NCBI GenBank assembly: GCA_049302575.1
Contig: JBAQMG010000036.1
Location: 1 to 23,340, forward strand
Length of the DNA: 23,340 bases
Direction: 5' to 3'
Origin: JBAQMG01 sp049302575
Lineage (GTDB): Bacteria > Bacillota > Desulfitobacteriia > Desulfitobacteriales > Desulfitobacteriaceae
Below, in pieces: positions 1 through 7,085 of this stretch (its first letter is position 1; each line of letters opens with the position of its first letter). The translations under genes were made by a program, and so were the position numbers. The notes beneath the pieces were generated by a model. That model was not told the DNA's origin. It did no database searches and saw only the letters and a list, made by a program, of their open reading frames with translations.

Positions 1-48
1 TAACATCTTTGCAATGATAGAACTTTTTAACTCTTTTGGATATCTCAT
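1..48 (-). CDS. IS3-type transposase OrfA, N-terminal fragment (runs off the left edge)
   Basis: Reading leftward from an ATG at 48-46, the frame is open to the window edge and gives 16 residues beginning MRYPKELK and ending IIAKML. This matches the usual start of the small helix-turn-helix protein (OrfA) of IS3-family insertion sequences, which binds the element ends and is normally joined to the DDE catalytic OrfB by frameshifting. A purine-rich ribosome binding site (GAAGGGAG) lies 5-6 bases upstream of the ATG. Only the first turn of the protein is visible, so the family assignment rests on the characteristic N-terminus and is moderately confident. The rest of the element lies outside the window. 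Confidence 0.6.
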   Translation of the reverse strand, partial: MRYPKELKSSIIAKML

Positions 49-176
49 GTCGTTCTCCCTTCTGTGTTCCTTTTCAAGGATACTCTTCGTTAGTCCCTAC
101 GACAACTATCGTAACACAGGGGGATAGGTTATAATCCATACATCCTGGTTACCCAGTTCTTAAATGCTTATTTACA
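1..176 (-). mobile_element. End of an IS3-type insertion sequence (partial)
   Basis: The non-coding lead-in to the OrfA start extends to about 176, where the minus strand reads TGTAAATAAGC; IS3-family ends commonly begin with TG. The exact end is a guess because the other terminus is not in the window. Confidence 0.35.
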
Positions 177-488
177 CTATCAGAAAGTATAAATCTTGGT
201 TTTGATAAGGAATCTTAAGTTCGTACTAGATTTTTGCAGAAAAACTCTGCATTCAACAAAACAAGTGCCAATAATACTTTATTCTACCGAGGATTTTTTA
301 ATAGATAAGCCGAATTAACCTATGTAATGCGGACAACCTCTCATTCCATTAAAAATTAGGCAATGCGTTGCCACGAAAGCGAGCGAAATCGCAAGAGAGG
401 AGAAGGTTGTTGCGCAATTATTGAGTGAGGAGGGATGTCAGCCTTTGAAATCACTGGTTGTTTCCCGTAATGTCTTGAGTTTTCGTGA
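177..488. other. Intergenic stretch without a convincing gene
   Basis: No open frame with a start codon and ribosome binding site is visible on either strand. On the plus strand an uninterrupted frame of 54 codons runs from 328 to a TAA at 490-492 with a protein-like composition in its second half (for example KASEIAREEKVVAQLL), but it has no start codon and I do not recognise it. It may be the decayed tail of a gene disrupted by the insertion sequence on the left, or chance. Confidence 0.3.
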
Positions 489-734
489 TTAATGCTCTAA
501 AATTTGTTATAAAGGTTCTGCGATTAATTATAGGAAAGAATTGCGTAAAAGTCTGAGCATTAAGTCGTTTTTACAGGTGGTCTCATACCGGAGATGCCTA
601 TCCGGTACAGAAAAGAAATTATCTCTGTTCTGTGTCTGCAGCACAAGGACAAGTAAATCTTAGGTGTGCACCACTGAAGACAGGGAGGTCGTCGCATACT
701 AAGATCATTGGAGCCTTTAGGGCTTCAATTTTTT
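489..734 (+). ncRNA. Candidate structured RNA ending in an intrinsic terminator
   Basis: Several complementary segments follow one another on the plus strand. 489-497 pairs with 555-563 (9 of 9) and encloses 519-525 with 539-545 (7 pairs including G-U). 586-592 pairs perfectly with 601-607. 657-663 pairs perfectly with 699-705. The last element, 708-715 with 721-728 followed by six T, is a typical intrinsic terminator. No protein frame explains this order. It could be a free-standing small RNA or a leader with a premature terminator, but the HAD gene starts 125 bases further on. I could not match it to a riboswitch class I know; the T-box, S-box and cobalamin signatures are absent. Inference only. 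Confidence 0.3.
708..734 (+). terminator. Intrinsic terminator
   Basis: An 8-bp stem (708-715 with 721-728, one G-U pair) with a 5-base loop is followed directly by TTTTTT at 729-734. It ends whatever is transcribed from the left, upstream of the HAD gene. Confidence 0.65.
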
Positions 735-858
735 ATGCATAAATTTCTGAAGATTTTAGTATCACTTGGAAGGAGAATCAGGGTTAAAAGCCGAACGTAT
801 TAGTTAACGGTTTAAATTTACTAGTCCAAAGTGTTTGTCTCAAATGGAGGGACGATAA

Positions 859-1557
859 TTGATACGAGCTATTCTTTTTGATTTGGATGCTACATTATTT
901 TCGATCGATCAGGTAGAGTTCATGCGTAATTATATTGGTCTTTTGTCGCCGCGATTTGCTCATCTTTTACCAGCCGATAGGTTTGCTAAACAATTATTGC
1001 GTTCTATTGATGTTATGATTAAGGAACCAAAACCTGATCATACAAACTTACAAACCTTTTTTGACGATTTTTCAAAAGCCACAGGCTTAACTTATCATAC
1101 TTTATGGCCAATCTTTGAGGAGTTTTATACCATTGATTTTCCTGCACTGCAATGTATGTCTAAGGCAAATCCAGAAGGTAAAAAAGTTATAGAATTTGCT
1201 ATTCAGCAAGGATTCATGACTGCCGTAGCCTCGAATCCGGTTCTACCTATGGCCGCAGTTGTGGAACGGATACGCTGGGCCGAACTCTCAGTGGAGCAGT
1301 TTGCAGTGATACCCTCTCTTGAAGATTTTCATTTTTGCAAACCGCACTTGGGATTTTTTGAAGAAATAGTAAGAAAATTGAAACTAAAGCCAACGGAATG
1401 TTTAATGGTCGGAAAGCATCCTGTGGAAGATATGGTTGCACGAGAGTTGGGTCTCAAGACATTTCTTTTAGCAGAATCACTGGATGATAATCAGCTTTCT
1501 GATTATTCAGGTGAATTATCAGATTTAAGTCAATTAATTCTTAAAGGTAATTTATAA
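859..1557 (+). CDS. HAD-superfamily hydrolase (phosphatase-like, subfamily IA type)
   Basis: This is a 232-residue protein of the haloacid dehalogenase superfamily, cytoplasmic Mg-dependent enzymes that usually remove phosphate from small metabolites through an aspartyl-phosphate. Motif I is FDLDATLF with D8 as the expected nucleophile and D10 as acid/base; the usual glycine after the second Asp is replaced by alanine. Motif II is S125 in AVASNP, motif III is K161 in FCKPHLGFF, and motif IV is around E190-D191 in MVGKHPVEDMV, where the usual GD is GK. A helical cap lies between about residues 15 and 100. The start is a TTG, supported by GGAGG eight bases upstream. Rubredoxin follows after 31 bases and is probably co-transcribed. 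The substrate cannot be told from sequence. Confidence 0.85.
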   Translation: MIRAILFDLDATLFSIDQVEFMRNYIGLLSPRFAHLLPADRFAKQLLRSIDVMIKEPKPDHTNLQTFFDDFSKATGLTYHTLWPIFEEFYTIDFPALQCMSKANPEGKKVIEFAIQQGFMTAVASNPVLPMAAVVERIRWAELSVEQFAVIPSLEDFHFCKPHLGFFEEIVRKLKLKPTECLMVGKHPVEDMVARELGLKTFLLAESLDDNQLSDYSGELSDLSQLILKGNL

Positions 1558-1588
1558 GTTTCTAAACTAGGTTAAAGGAGGGTGTATT

Positions 1589-1750
1589 GTGCAAAACTAT
1601 GTTTGTAATGCCTGTGGTTATATTTATGATCCTGCTATAGGGGACCCTGACAACGGAATTGCTCCGGGTACGTCGTTTGAGGATATTCTAGACGATTGGG
1701 TTTGCCCGGTCTGCGGAGTTAGCAAAGACGAATTTGAAATCGCTAAGTAA
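1589..1750 (+). CDS. Rubredoxin
   Basis: This is a 53-residue one-iron electron carrier of the cytoplasm. It has the two classic rubredoxin knuckles, CNACGYIYDP near the N-terminus and CPVCGVSKDEF near the C-terminus, whose four cysteines (C6, C9, C39, C42) bind one Fe. The length is typical of clostridial rubredoxins. Translation starts at GTG, set by an AAAGGAGGG ribosome binding site at 1574-1582. In anaerobes such proteins pass electrons to oxygen- or superoxide-reducing enzymes or other acceptors; no partner oxidoreductase is nearby, so its role here is open. It lies directly behind the HAD hydrolase and is closed by a strong terminator. Confidence 0.97.
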   Translation: MQNYVCNACGYIYDPAIGDPDNGIAPGTSFEDILDDWVCPVCGVSKDEFEIAK

Positions 1751-1751
1751 T

Positions 1752-1803
1752 AATAAAAACATCACCCCATGGTTTCTGTGAACCATAGGGTGATGTTTTT
1801 ATT
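1752..1803. terminator. Bidirectional terminator between rubredoxin and helicase
   Basis: A long inverted repeat (arms about 1752-1767 and 1788-1803, with an inner arm pair at 1769-1774 and 1781-1786) is flanked by A-rich and T-rich runs, so it can terminate both converging genes. It ends within the stop codon of the helicase gene. Confidence 0.9.
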
Positions 1804-4114
1804 ATAATTCTAAAATAGCAGCTTCATCACGGTCAAGTTTATTCATACAGGTTTTTAATCTGGTACGTAAGGCAGGGTCAGTGATAGTTTCACGCATTTG
1901 CCTTAATACATCAATAGTACGTCGGAACACGCTGATGATATCTCCTTCATCAAGATTACATAGTCGTTGTATTTCAACGAAAGGTTCACCTTGGCTCCAA
2001 GCGTAAGTGGCTACGGCAACTCTTGGATCGAAACGTACGGATTCTTCTCCACAGACACTTTTAAGGTATTGAATAATAGTCTTAATGGATGTCCAATCAA
2101 TTATAGTAAACTTGGAAAATACGTCATTTTTCCGAGCTTCGAAATCAATTCCTGAAAGTAAAGCATTAAGTTGGTCGTCATCAAATTGAGAAAATAAATC
2201 TGAAAAAACTAATTCAGTCACTAACAATTCTTGAATATAGATGCGACTAGCAAAGAGGCCTCGTGGCAACAATTCGTCGTTTCTTAAATAGCCCAATTGT
2301 CTTAATTGATTTTTTTTATACTCGAATTCGATTTCAAACGTATTTTTATCCGGTAGATTAGCTAATTCTTTTTGTAATTCGTTGACCTGCTGTTGAAGAG
2401 TGATAAAGGAAGTACGGTGATCACCACAAGAGGACTGACGGGTAGCAGGACAACTTACGGGTGCATCATATAAAAGTTTTTCCCAAGTGCGAATTTTGCG
2501 GGCCATTTCTCGACCGTAAACTCGATGTTGTCTGCGTGGACCTAATATTTTATAGGCATTTTTAAGACGCTCCAATTCCTTTTGTTTAGGACGACGCTTT
2601 ACTGGGCAACTAAAAGATTCCACGTTTTCGCAGACATGAGAGCGGGTATCTTCTAATTTTTGTTTAACCAAAATTAACTCATTTTGGATAGTTCCAGAGT
2701 TTAAACGGTAGCTGAACGCTGCAAAACTTTTTTGGAAATAGGTATTGATCTGTTCTGGGTTTAACGTGGAAGTAAGGTTAAGAACAGTGTTGTAGGTCAG
2801 TTTAAACTGACTTGTAAGAGGTTCTAAACGGTTAATTTGGAAGCGCGGCGGAGGGCTCTTTTCCATATAGTTAAGATCTACTAAAGCAAAGGAAAACCCT
2901 TTTTCGTCTATTCCTCTTCGTCCGGCTCTTCCGGACATCTGAAAAAACTCATGGTTAGCGAGAGTTCGGAAGTTTCTCCCGTCATACTTATTCAGTGAAT
3001 CAAAACAAACAGATTTAACAGGATAATTTATTCCAACGCTAAATGTTTCGGTGCAATAAAGAACTTGAATCAGTCTTTGTTGAAAAAGTTCTTCAACAAT
3101 AACCTTTTGTCCTGGTAAAAGTCCAGCGTGATGAAAAGCAATTCCCTTCGCACAAAGACGATGAAGCTGTTGGGTAGATATAGACCAATTTTCTTCATTT
3201 CCAAATTGAGTGTGAAATAGGTCTTTAACTCTTAAACGCTCTGAAGGATTTAAATAGTTGGCTTTCACAGCCAATTCTCTAGCTTTATCTGCACATTGTT
3301 TCCGACTGAAAACAAAGTACAACGCGGGCAAATAATCACGTTGAATAGTGCGAACTAAGTCCAAATGAGTGGTTGGAGAAAACTTACTTTTTTCACCTTG
3401 GTTGTCTTTATTCTTTTGAGTATAATAACTCCATAGCTTATCGTAAGTTGTTAAACCAGTATCTTTAGTATAAAAATAATAATCCAAGGGAACAACACGT
3501 TTGTGTTCCTCGATTAAGACCATATCCTCTTTTCGAATGGCTTTAATCCAGTCCGTTAATTGTTGGGCATTGGCAATCGTGGCACTTAATCCCAAGATTC
3601 TAATATGCTGAGGTGCTAAGATAATTGATTCTTCCCAGACGGTACCTCTTTCCTCGTCATTTAACCAGTGGATTTCATCAAAGATAACATGTGAAACCAC
3701 ATTCAGGTTTGGATCTTCAGTAATCACTTGGTTGCGAAATATTTCCGTGGTCATAATTAAGAGAGGCGCGGCTGGGTTGAGAACCACATCCCCTGTCATG
3801 ATCCCCACGGTTGCTTCGCCAAATTGCTTTTTAAAGTCCTTAAATTTTTGATTACTTAGGGCTTTAATAGGTGCTGTATAAATTACACGGCGTTGTTCGA
3901 GAACAGCCTTTTCGATTAGATAATCGGCAACAAGTGTTTTCCCAGTGCCTGTAGGAGCAGCAACAATGACAGACCGTCCTGCATCAATGGCTTCTATAGC
4001 ACGAATTTGAAAATCATCTAATTGAAAGCCATGATAGGTTTGGTTAGACATAAAATTCAACTCGTTTCTTCCTAGGATCTTACCCATTTTAGCAAACTCT
4101 GGCAAAAGGGTCAA
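1802..4114 (-). CDS. Ski2/Mtr4-like DEAD/DEAH-box helicase
   Basis: A superfamily II helicase of 770 residues (COG4581-like), probably acting on RNA in the cytoplasm. Residue positions: Walker A APTGTGKT 53-60, DEIH box 146-149, motif III-like LSAT 176-179, motif VI QMSGRAGRRG 392-401. The second half (about 430-770) matches the family's C-terminal helical region in length. Between the core and that region are two CX7C pairs (C495/C503 and C555/C563) separated by a basic stretch, which might bind a metal. Translation may begin at TTG 4114 (AAAGGTG just upstream) or at ATG 4051, which would give 749 residues starting MSNQTYHGF; the helicase core is complete either way. It is transcribed divergently from the unrecognised gene at 4196. 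The family is certain; substrate and biological role are not. Confidence 0.93.
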   Translation of the reverse strand: MTLLPEFAKMGKILGRNELNFMSNQTYHGFQLDDFQIRAIEAIDAGRSVIVAAPTGTGKTLVADYLIEKAVLEQRRVIYTAPIKALSNQKFKDFKKQFGEATVGIMTGDVVLNPAAPLLIMTTEIFRNQVITEDPNLNVVSHVIFDEIHWLNDEERGTVWEESIILAPQHIRILGLSATIANAQQLTDWIKAIRKEDMVLIEEHKRVVPLDYYFYTKDTGLTTYDKLWSYYTQKNKDNQGEKSKFSPTTHLDLVRTIQRDYLPALYFVFSRKQCADKARELAVKANYLNPSERLRVKDLFHTQFGNEENWSISTQQLHRLCAKGIAFHHAGLLPGQKVIVEELFQQRLIQVLYCTETFSVGINYPVKSVCFDSLNKYDGRNFRTLANHEFFQMSGRAGRRGIDEKGFSFALVDLNYMEKSPPPRFQINRLEPLTSQFKLTYNTVLNLTSTLNPEQINTYFQKSFAAFSYRLNSGTIQNELILVKQKLEDTRSHVCENVESFSCPVKRRPKQKELERLKNAYKILGPRRQHRVYGREMARKIRTWEKLLYDAPVSCPATRQSSCGDHRTSFITLQQQVNELQKELANLPDKNTFEIEFEYKKNQLRQLGYLRNDELLPRGLFASRIYIQELLVTELVFSDLFSQFDDDQLNALLSGIDFEARKNDVFSKFTIIDWTSIKTIIQYLKSVCGEESVRFDPRVAVATYAWSQGEPFVEIQRLCNLDEGDIISVFRRTIDVLRQMRETITDPALRTRLKTCMNKLDRDEAAILEL

Positions 4115-4195
4115 ATATACACCTTTGATGGTCTTAAGTTACGCTTGATTCCATATGATGAAAGCAAAAGACAGGTGTTCAAAGGGGGAGTGTAT

Positions 4196-5053
4196 GTGTC
4201 TTCGCTACGCTTGGAGATTGAACAAATAATGGGATTAAAGTTCCCAGAACGTAATGGAGAGGCCTTGGTGAGATTTGAAGAATCCATGGAAATTCCTCAG
4301 GCTGCAGAAGTTCTGATGCGCGGTCTTTATCGTGATCCTGAACGGGTACGTAGTGCCTTTCAAAATCTACACTTAGAAACAGGTACTGTCTTAGATATTT
4401 TATTACCACGTCGTTCTCGCTTGCGTGAATGGGCAGAAGAACTTCCTGAACGTCCTGCGGATGCCCAAGCCTTCTTGCGGGAGACGACTGAACAGTTAAT
4501 TGCCAAAGAACAACGCTTGCTTCAAATTGAGAGGGAACTTTTAAATGACTTAGAACAAAGTAGTTTGGTTGATCTTTTCCCTATATCAATCACGGCCTTC
4601 GGTATTTGTTCGTACCGTGACCCAGCGGTCAAGGTTTATTTAAGACCAGTAGGAAGGCTTGCAGAGATTCTTCAACTTAATCCCGAACAATTACGACAAG
4701 CTATTCGGGTCTATTTTCTGTTTTTATTACTATTAGTAGCGGGATTAGACTTAGATTGTAAGACTTATGCACGGGGGGCTGAGGAAAGCAGCCAACAATG
4801 GCTAGCAGGTATTTATACCCTTGGATATCTACAACGGAATTCGCCGGATTTGGTTCAATGTTATCTTGATTGGGTCAAGGCTTGGGGTGGCAAAAACCCA
4901 CCTCAAAGCATGTTGGATAATTGTGCAGAAAAAATACGCGCCGCCATGATTTTTTGGCGGCGGCAACCTAATAAAAGTTGGGAAGAATGTTGGAGTTTAG
5001 TCGATAAATTGGAACGTTATGGGAGTCAAGCAAAGGAGTTTTTTCGAGTATAG
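4196..5053 (+). CDS. Unrecognised cytoplasmic protein, divergent from the helicase
   Basis: I do not recognise this protein. From the GTG at 4196, which has AAAGGGGGAG five bases upstream, it is 285 residues. The frame is open further upstream to a TTG at 4145, but that codon has no ribosome binding site. It is helix-rich with many charged residues. A run near residues 85-125 (ETTEQLIAKEQRLLQIERE) could form a coiled coil, and a short hydrophobic run, FLFLLLLVAGLDLDC, is probably a buried helix rather than a membrane span. There is no signal peptide. The intergenic space shared with the helicase is only about 80 bases, so the two promoters probably overlap and the pair may be functionally linked. 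Confidence 0.75.
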   Translation: MSSLRLEIEQIMGLKFPERNGEALVRFEESMEIPQAAEVLMRGLYRDPERVRSAFQNLHLETGTVLDILLPRRSRLREWAEELPERPADAQAFLRETTEQLIAKEQRLLQIERELLNDLEQSSLVDLFPISITAFGICSYRDPAVKVYLRPVGRLAEILQLNPEQLRQAIRVYFLFLLLLVAGLDLDCKTYARGAEESSQQWLAGIYTLGYLQRNSPDLVQCYLDWVKAWGGKNPPQSMLDNCAEKIRAAMIFWRRQPNKSWEECWSLVDKLERYGSQAKEFFRV

Positions 5054-5079
5054 ACTTAATAATCACAATTGTTTTTGTT

Positions 5080-5754
5080 TTAGGGCCAATCAGCAAGTTC
5101 ATAGGGTTTGAGAATTTCTAGGCGGTCTTCAGTAGTACACAGAATACCGCTTCTTTTCCAGTTGTTAATCGCCCGATTAACACATTCGCGGGAGGTGCCA
5201 ATCATATTAGCTAAATCACGGTTAGTTAGGGTAGCATCTACATAGATGGGTTGACTAGGTGTACATGCTGGTCGAGCTAATCTCAAGAGTAAAGCTGCGA
5301 GAATACCTGTGGTTGAACGCGTAGTTAAAATACGGATGAATTCTTGTGACATTCTTAGTTTCTTGCTTAAAGTACGTATGAGGGCAAGAGCAAGCTTAGG
5401 GTGATTTTCTACGATAGTGCTCATAGCCCCATTATCAAGAACTAATACGGTGCTTTCTTGGACGACTTCAGCTGTAGCAGGATATGAACCGGTTTCCAAA
5501 AGAAGTATTTCTGCAAAACTATCGTAGGGGCCGCACCAATCAAGTATTTGTTCTTCCCCATCTGGGGTATTATTACTTAATTTTACTAGACCAGATATAA
5601 CAAAAAATACATTTGATCCAAGTTCGCCTTCCACAAACAATATTTGTCCCCGACGATAGCGTCGCTCTTTGAGGTGAGGGGCAAGTGGCAACAGATCTTC
5701 TGGGCCTATTGAAGAAAATATAGTAAATCTTGCGAGCTGAGGAGCAAGAATCAT
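5080..5754 (-). CDS. Crp/Fnr-family transcription regulator
   Basis: This is a 224-residue DNA-binding regulator with the usual two-part design. An N-terminal cyclic-nucleotide-binding-type beta-barrel covers about residues 8-120 (RRGQILFVEGELGSNVFFVI, then the DSFAEILLLETGSYPATAEV segment at the usual effector-pocket position). A dimerisation helix follows (about 125-150), then a C-terminal Crp-type helix-turn-helix (LTNRDLANMIGTSRECVNRA). The pocket region lacks the canonical Crp motif for cAMP, so the ligand is unknown. No Fnr-type N-terminal cysteine cluster is present, so it is unlikely to be an oxygen sensor with an Fe-S cluster. The ATG at 5754 follows AAGAGG. It is convergent with the unrecognised gene at 4196; its targets cannot be read from the window. 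Confidence 0.93.
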   Translation of the reverse strand: MILAPQLARFTIFSSIGPEDLLPLAPHLKERRYRRGQILFVEGELGSNVFFVISGLVKLSNNTPDGEEQILDWCGPYDSFAEILLLETGSYPATAEVVQESTVLVLDNGAMSTIVENHPKLALALIRTLSKKLRMSQEFIRILTTRSTTGILAALLLRLARPACTPSQPIYVDATLTNRDLANMIGTSRECVNRAINNWKRSGILCTTEDRLEILKPYELADWP

Positions 5755-5899
5755 GACTAACCTCTTTTCTCCATTAAATTAACTTTTTTTACATGTTATT
5801 ATATACCCGAAAAAAGGTTTTAGGAGTTGTTCGATTTACCAATTAAATACATATACTAAGAATGAAGAAAACCCAAATAAACCAAAGTGAGGGTTAAAT

Positions 5900-6019
5900 A
5901 TGCAAGAAATTGAATTAACTCCCGTCTATGTTCAAACAGCAATTACCACGCCTTTCAGGGTATGGGCTTTACTAACCATTGCTGTTCTATCAGTTATTAT
6001 TGCAATTAACGCTAATTAA
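5900..6019 (+). CDS. Small single-span membrane protein (39 residues)
   Basis: A short frame from ATG 5900 to TAA 6017-6019 encodes MQEIELTPVYVQTAITT followed by a hydrophobic stretch (VWALLTIAVLSVIIAI) long enough to cross the membrane once, and a short polar tail. GAGGG lies seven bases before the ATG. The start signal, the clean amphipathic-then-hydrophobic layout and the snug fit between flanking genes argue that it is real. Its stop codon overlaps the stop codon of the convergent ComFB-like gene by two bases. I do not recognise a family. Confidence 0.6.
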   Translation: MQEIELTPVYVQTAITTPFRVWALLTIAVLSVIIAINAN

Positions 6020-6303
6020 ATTTTTGTCTCTTCTTTGGGGTGTGACGGAGTAGTAGCAACTAATTGGGCTGCCCGTACTATTTCAGATAAAATGCGGGTC
6101 TGATCGTTGACTGCTTGGGATTGCCAATGGGTCAAAATTTGACCACGGAGAGAAACCGCGTATTTTGCTGGTAACCTATTAAGTACTGATGCCATGATGT
6201 CTGCTTGGCATAATTCACAGGTACAGGGTATACCCGTATGACGAATATAGTCTTGTAACGACCTACTAACAGCTGTTTCAGTATAGTTTTTAAGCTCGTA
6301 CAT
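6016..6303 (-). CDS. Late competence development ComFB-like protein
   Basis: A 95-residue protein resembling the ComFB family. It carries the family's cysteine motif CTCELC (C27, C29, C32), followed directly by ADIMASVLNRLPAKYAVS, which matches the usual DI-A-ALNxLPPxY pattern. In Bacillus ComFB is encoded in the comF competence operon, but its biochemical role is unclear; here none of the other comF genes is adjacent, so a role in DNA uptake should not be assumed. The ATG at 6303 follows TAAGGAGGT about nine bases upstream. The gene is convergent with the 39-residue membrane peptide, stop codon to stop codon. Confidence 0.8.
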   Translation of the reverse strand: MYELKNYTETAVSRSLQDYIRHTGIPCTCELCQADIMASVLNRLPAKYAVSLRGQILTHWQSQAVNDQTRILSEIVRAAQLVATTPSHPKEETKI

Positions 6304-6423
6304 TGTGATAATACCTCCTTAGATTTGCTCTTTAGTTTATCTTAATGGTTTGTGTCTATAAGAACAAGTTATTGTTAAGAATTTTCCTTAAAATGTTGTT
6401 ATTATTTTAATTTGAAAATTTAT

Positions 6424-6452
6424 TTGCGTCTTTAAGGGTACTTTGATATACT
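6424..6452 (+). promoter_or_regulatory. Sigma-A-type promoter for the zinc-ribbon gene
   Basis: TTGCGT (6424-6429) and TATACT (6447-6452) are separated by 17 bases, giving a leader of roughly 120 bases before the ATG at 6583. Confidence 0.6.
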
Positions 6453-6489
6453 GTTTATGTGCTTGTGAGACTTGGGTCTTAATGATTGG

Positions 6490-6575
6490 AATCCATAATT
6501 CGAATCCATATTCGGGTGGCACGGATGAAAATTAGCGGGGGATCCAAAGTGGACAAGGAACACCCAATAAGGAGG
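6490..6575 (+). promoter_or_regulatory. Structured 5' leader of the zinc-ribbon gene (candidate)
   Basis: The leader holds a direct repeat (AATCCATAATTCG at 6490-6502, then AATCCATATTCG at 6503-6514). GGGTG (6514-6518) can pair with CACCC (6561-6565), enclosing GGAT (6523-6526) with ATCC (6542-6545). The closing arm ends five bases before the GGAGG ribosome binding site. No riboswitch class is recognised. Confidence 0.3.
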
Positions 6576-6582
6576 AATTATC

Positions 6583-6897
6583 ATGGCCCAAGACAAAACA
6601 CTAGCTTGCCGCGATTGCGGTCAAGAATTCGTTTTTTCAGCAAGTGAACAAGACTTCTATGCTGAAAAAGGATTTCAAAATGAGCCTGGACGTTGTCCAA
6701 GCTGCCGTCAAGCTCGAAAACAAGCAAACGGCGGCAGAAATATCGGTGGTGGTGGTGGTGCTTATGCGCGTCAACCACGTCAAATGTACCCTGCAGTTTG
6801 TGCAAGCTGTGGCACGCAAACGGAAGTGCCTTTCCAACCTTCTGGCGACAAACCAGTATATTGTCGCGATTGTTACCAATCGATGCGCCGCTACTAA
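6583..6897 (+). CDS. Double zinc-ribbon protein
   Basis: This is a 104-residue soluble protein with two four-cysteine zinc-binding units. The first uses C9-x2-C12 and C38-x2-C41 (LACRDCGQEF and GRCPSCRQAR). A glycine-rich linker follows (IGGGGGA, about 54-60). The second uses C73-x2-C76 and C94-x2-C97 (AVCASCGTQTEVPF and PVYCRDCYQS). The second unit matches the widespread CxxC-VPFxP-PVYCxxC family found in Firmicutes and Chloroflexi, whose function is unknown; nucleic-acid or protein binding is the usual guess. It has a strong AAGGAGG ribosome binding site, its own promoter and terminator, and appears to be a single-gene unit. Confidence 0.9.
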   Translation: MAQDKTLACRDCGQEFVFSASEQDFYAEKGFQNEPGRCPSCRQARKQANGGRNIGGGGGAYARQPRQMYPAVCASCGTQTEVPFQPSGDKPVYCRDCYQSMRRY

Positions 6898-6910
6898 ATA
6901 GTAAAAAAAC

Positions 6911-6945
6911 AAGAATCGAGGGAATACCTTCGGTTCTTTTCTTTT
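6911..6945 (+). terminator. Terminator of the zinc-ribbon gene
   Basis: A 12-bp stem (6911-6922 with 6927-6938, two G-U pairs), a 4-base loop and a T-rich tail follow the stop codon by 13 bases. Confidence 0.85.
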
Positions 6946-7085
6946 GATAAACCTGATACTGATTGACAATTGATTTAATTTAGAAAAGCAAGAGTTACTT
7001 TGGACAAAAAATAAAACAGCGTTTAATATTATCGTATACACAATGATGTATTCCCTACAAGATCAAGTTAGGAGAGATAAGCTAC

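Noticed and set aside
540..740. T-box, S-box, cobalamin riboswitch or RNase P RNA
   Set aside because: The conserved cores of these RNAs are not present; only helices and a terminator can be supported.
6637..7041. Open frames antisense to, or in other frames of, the zinc-ribbon gene
   Set aside because: They arise from the codon bias of the real gene, lack ribosome binding sites, and overlap its eight-cysteine reading frame and terminator.
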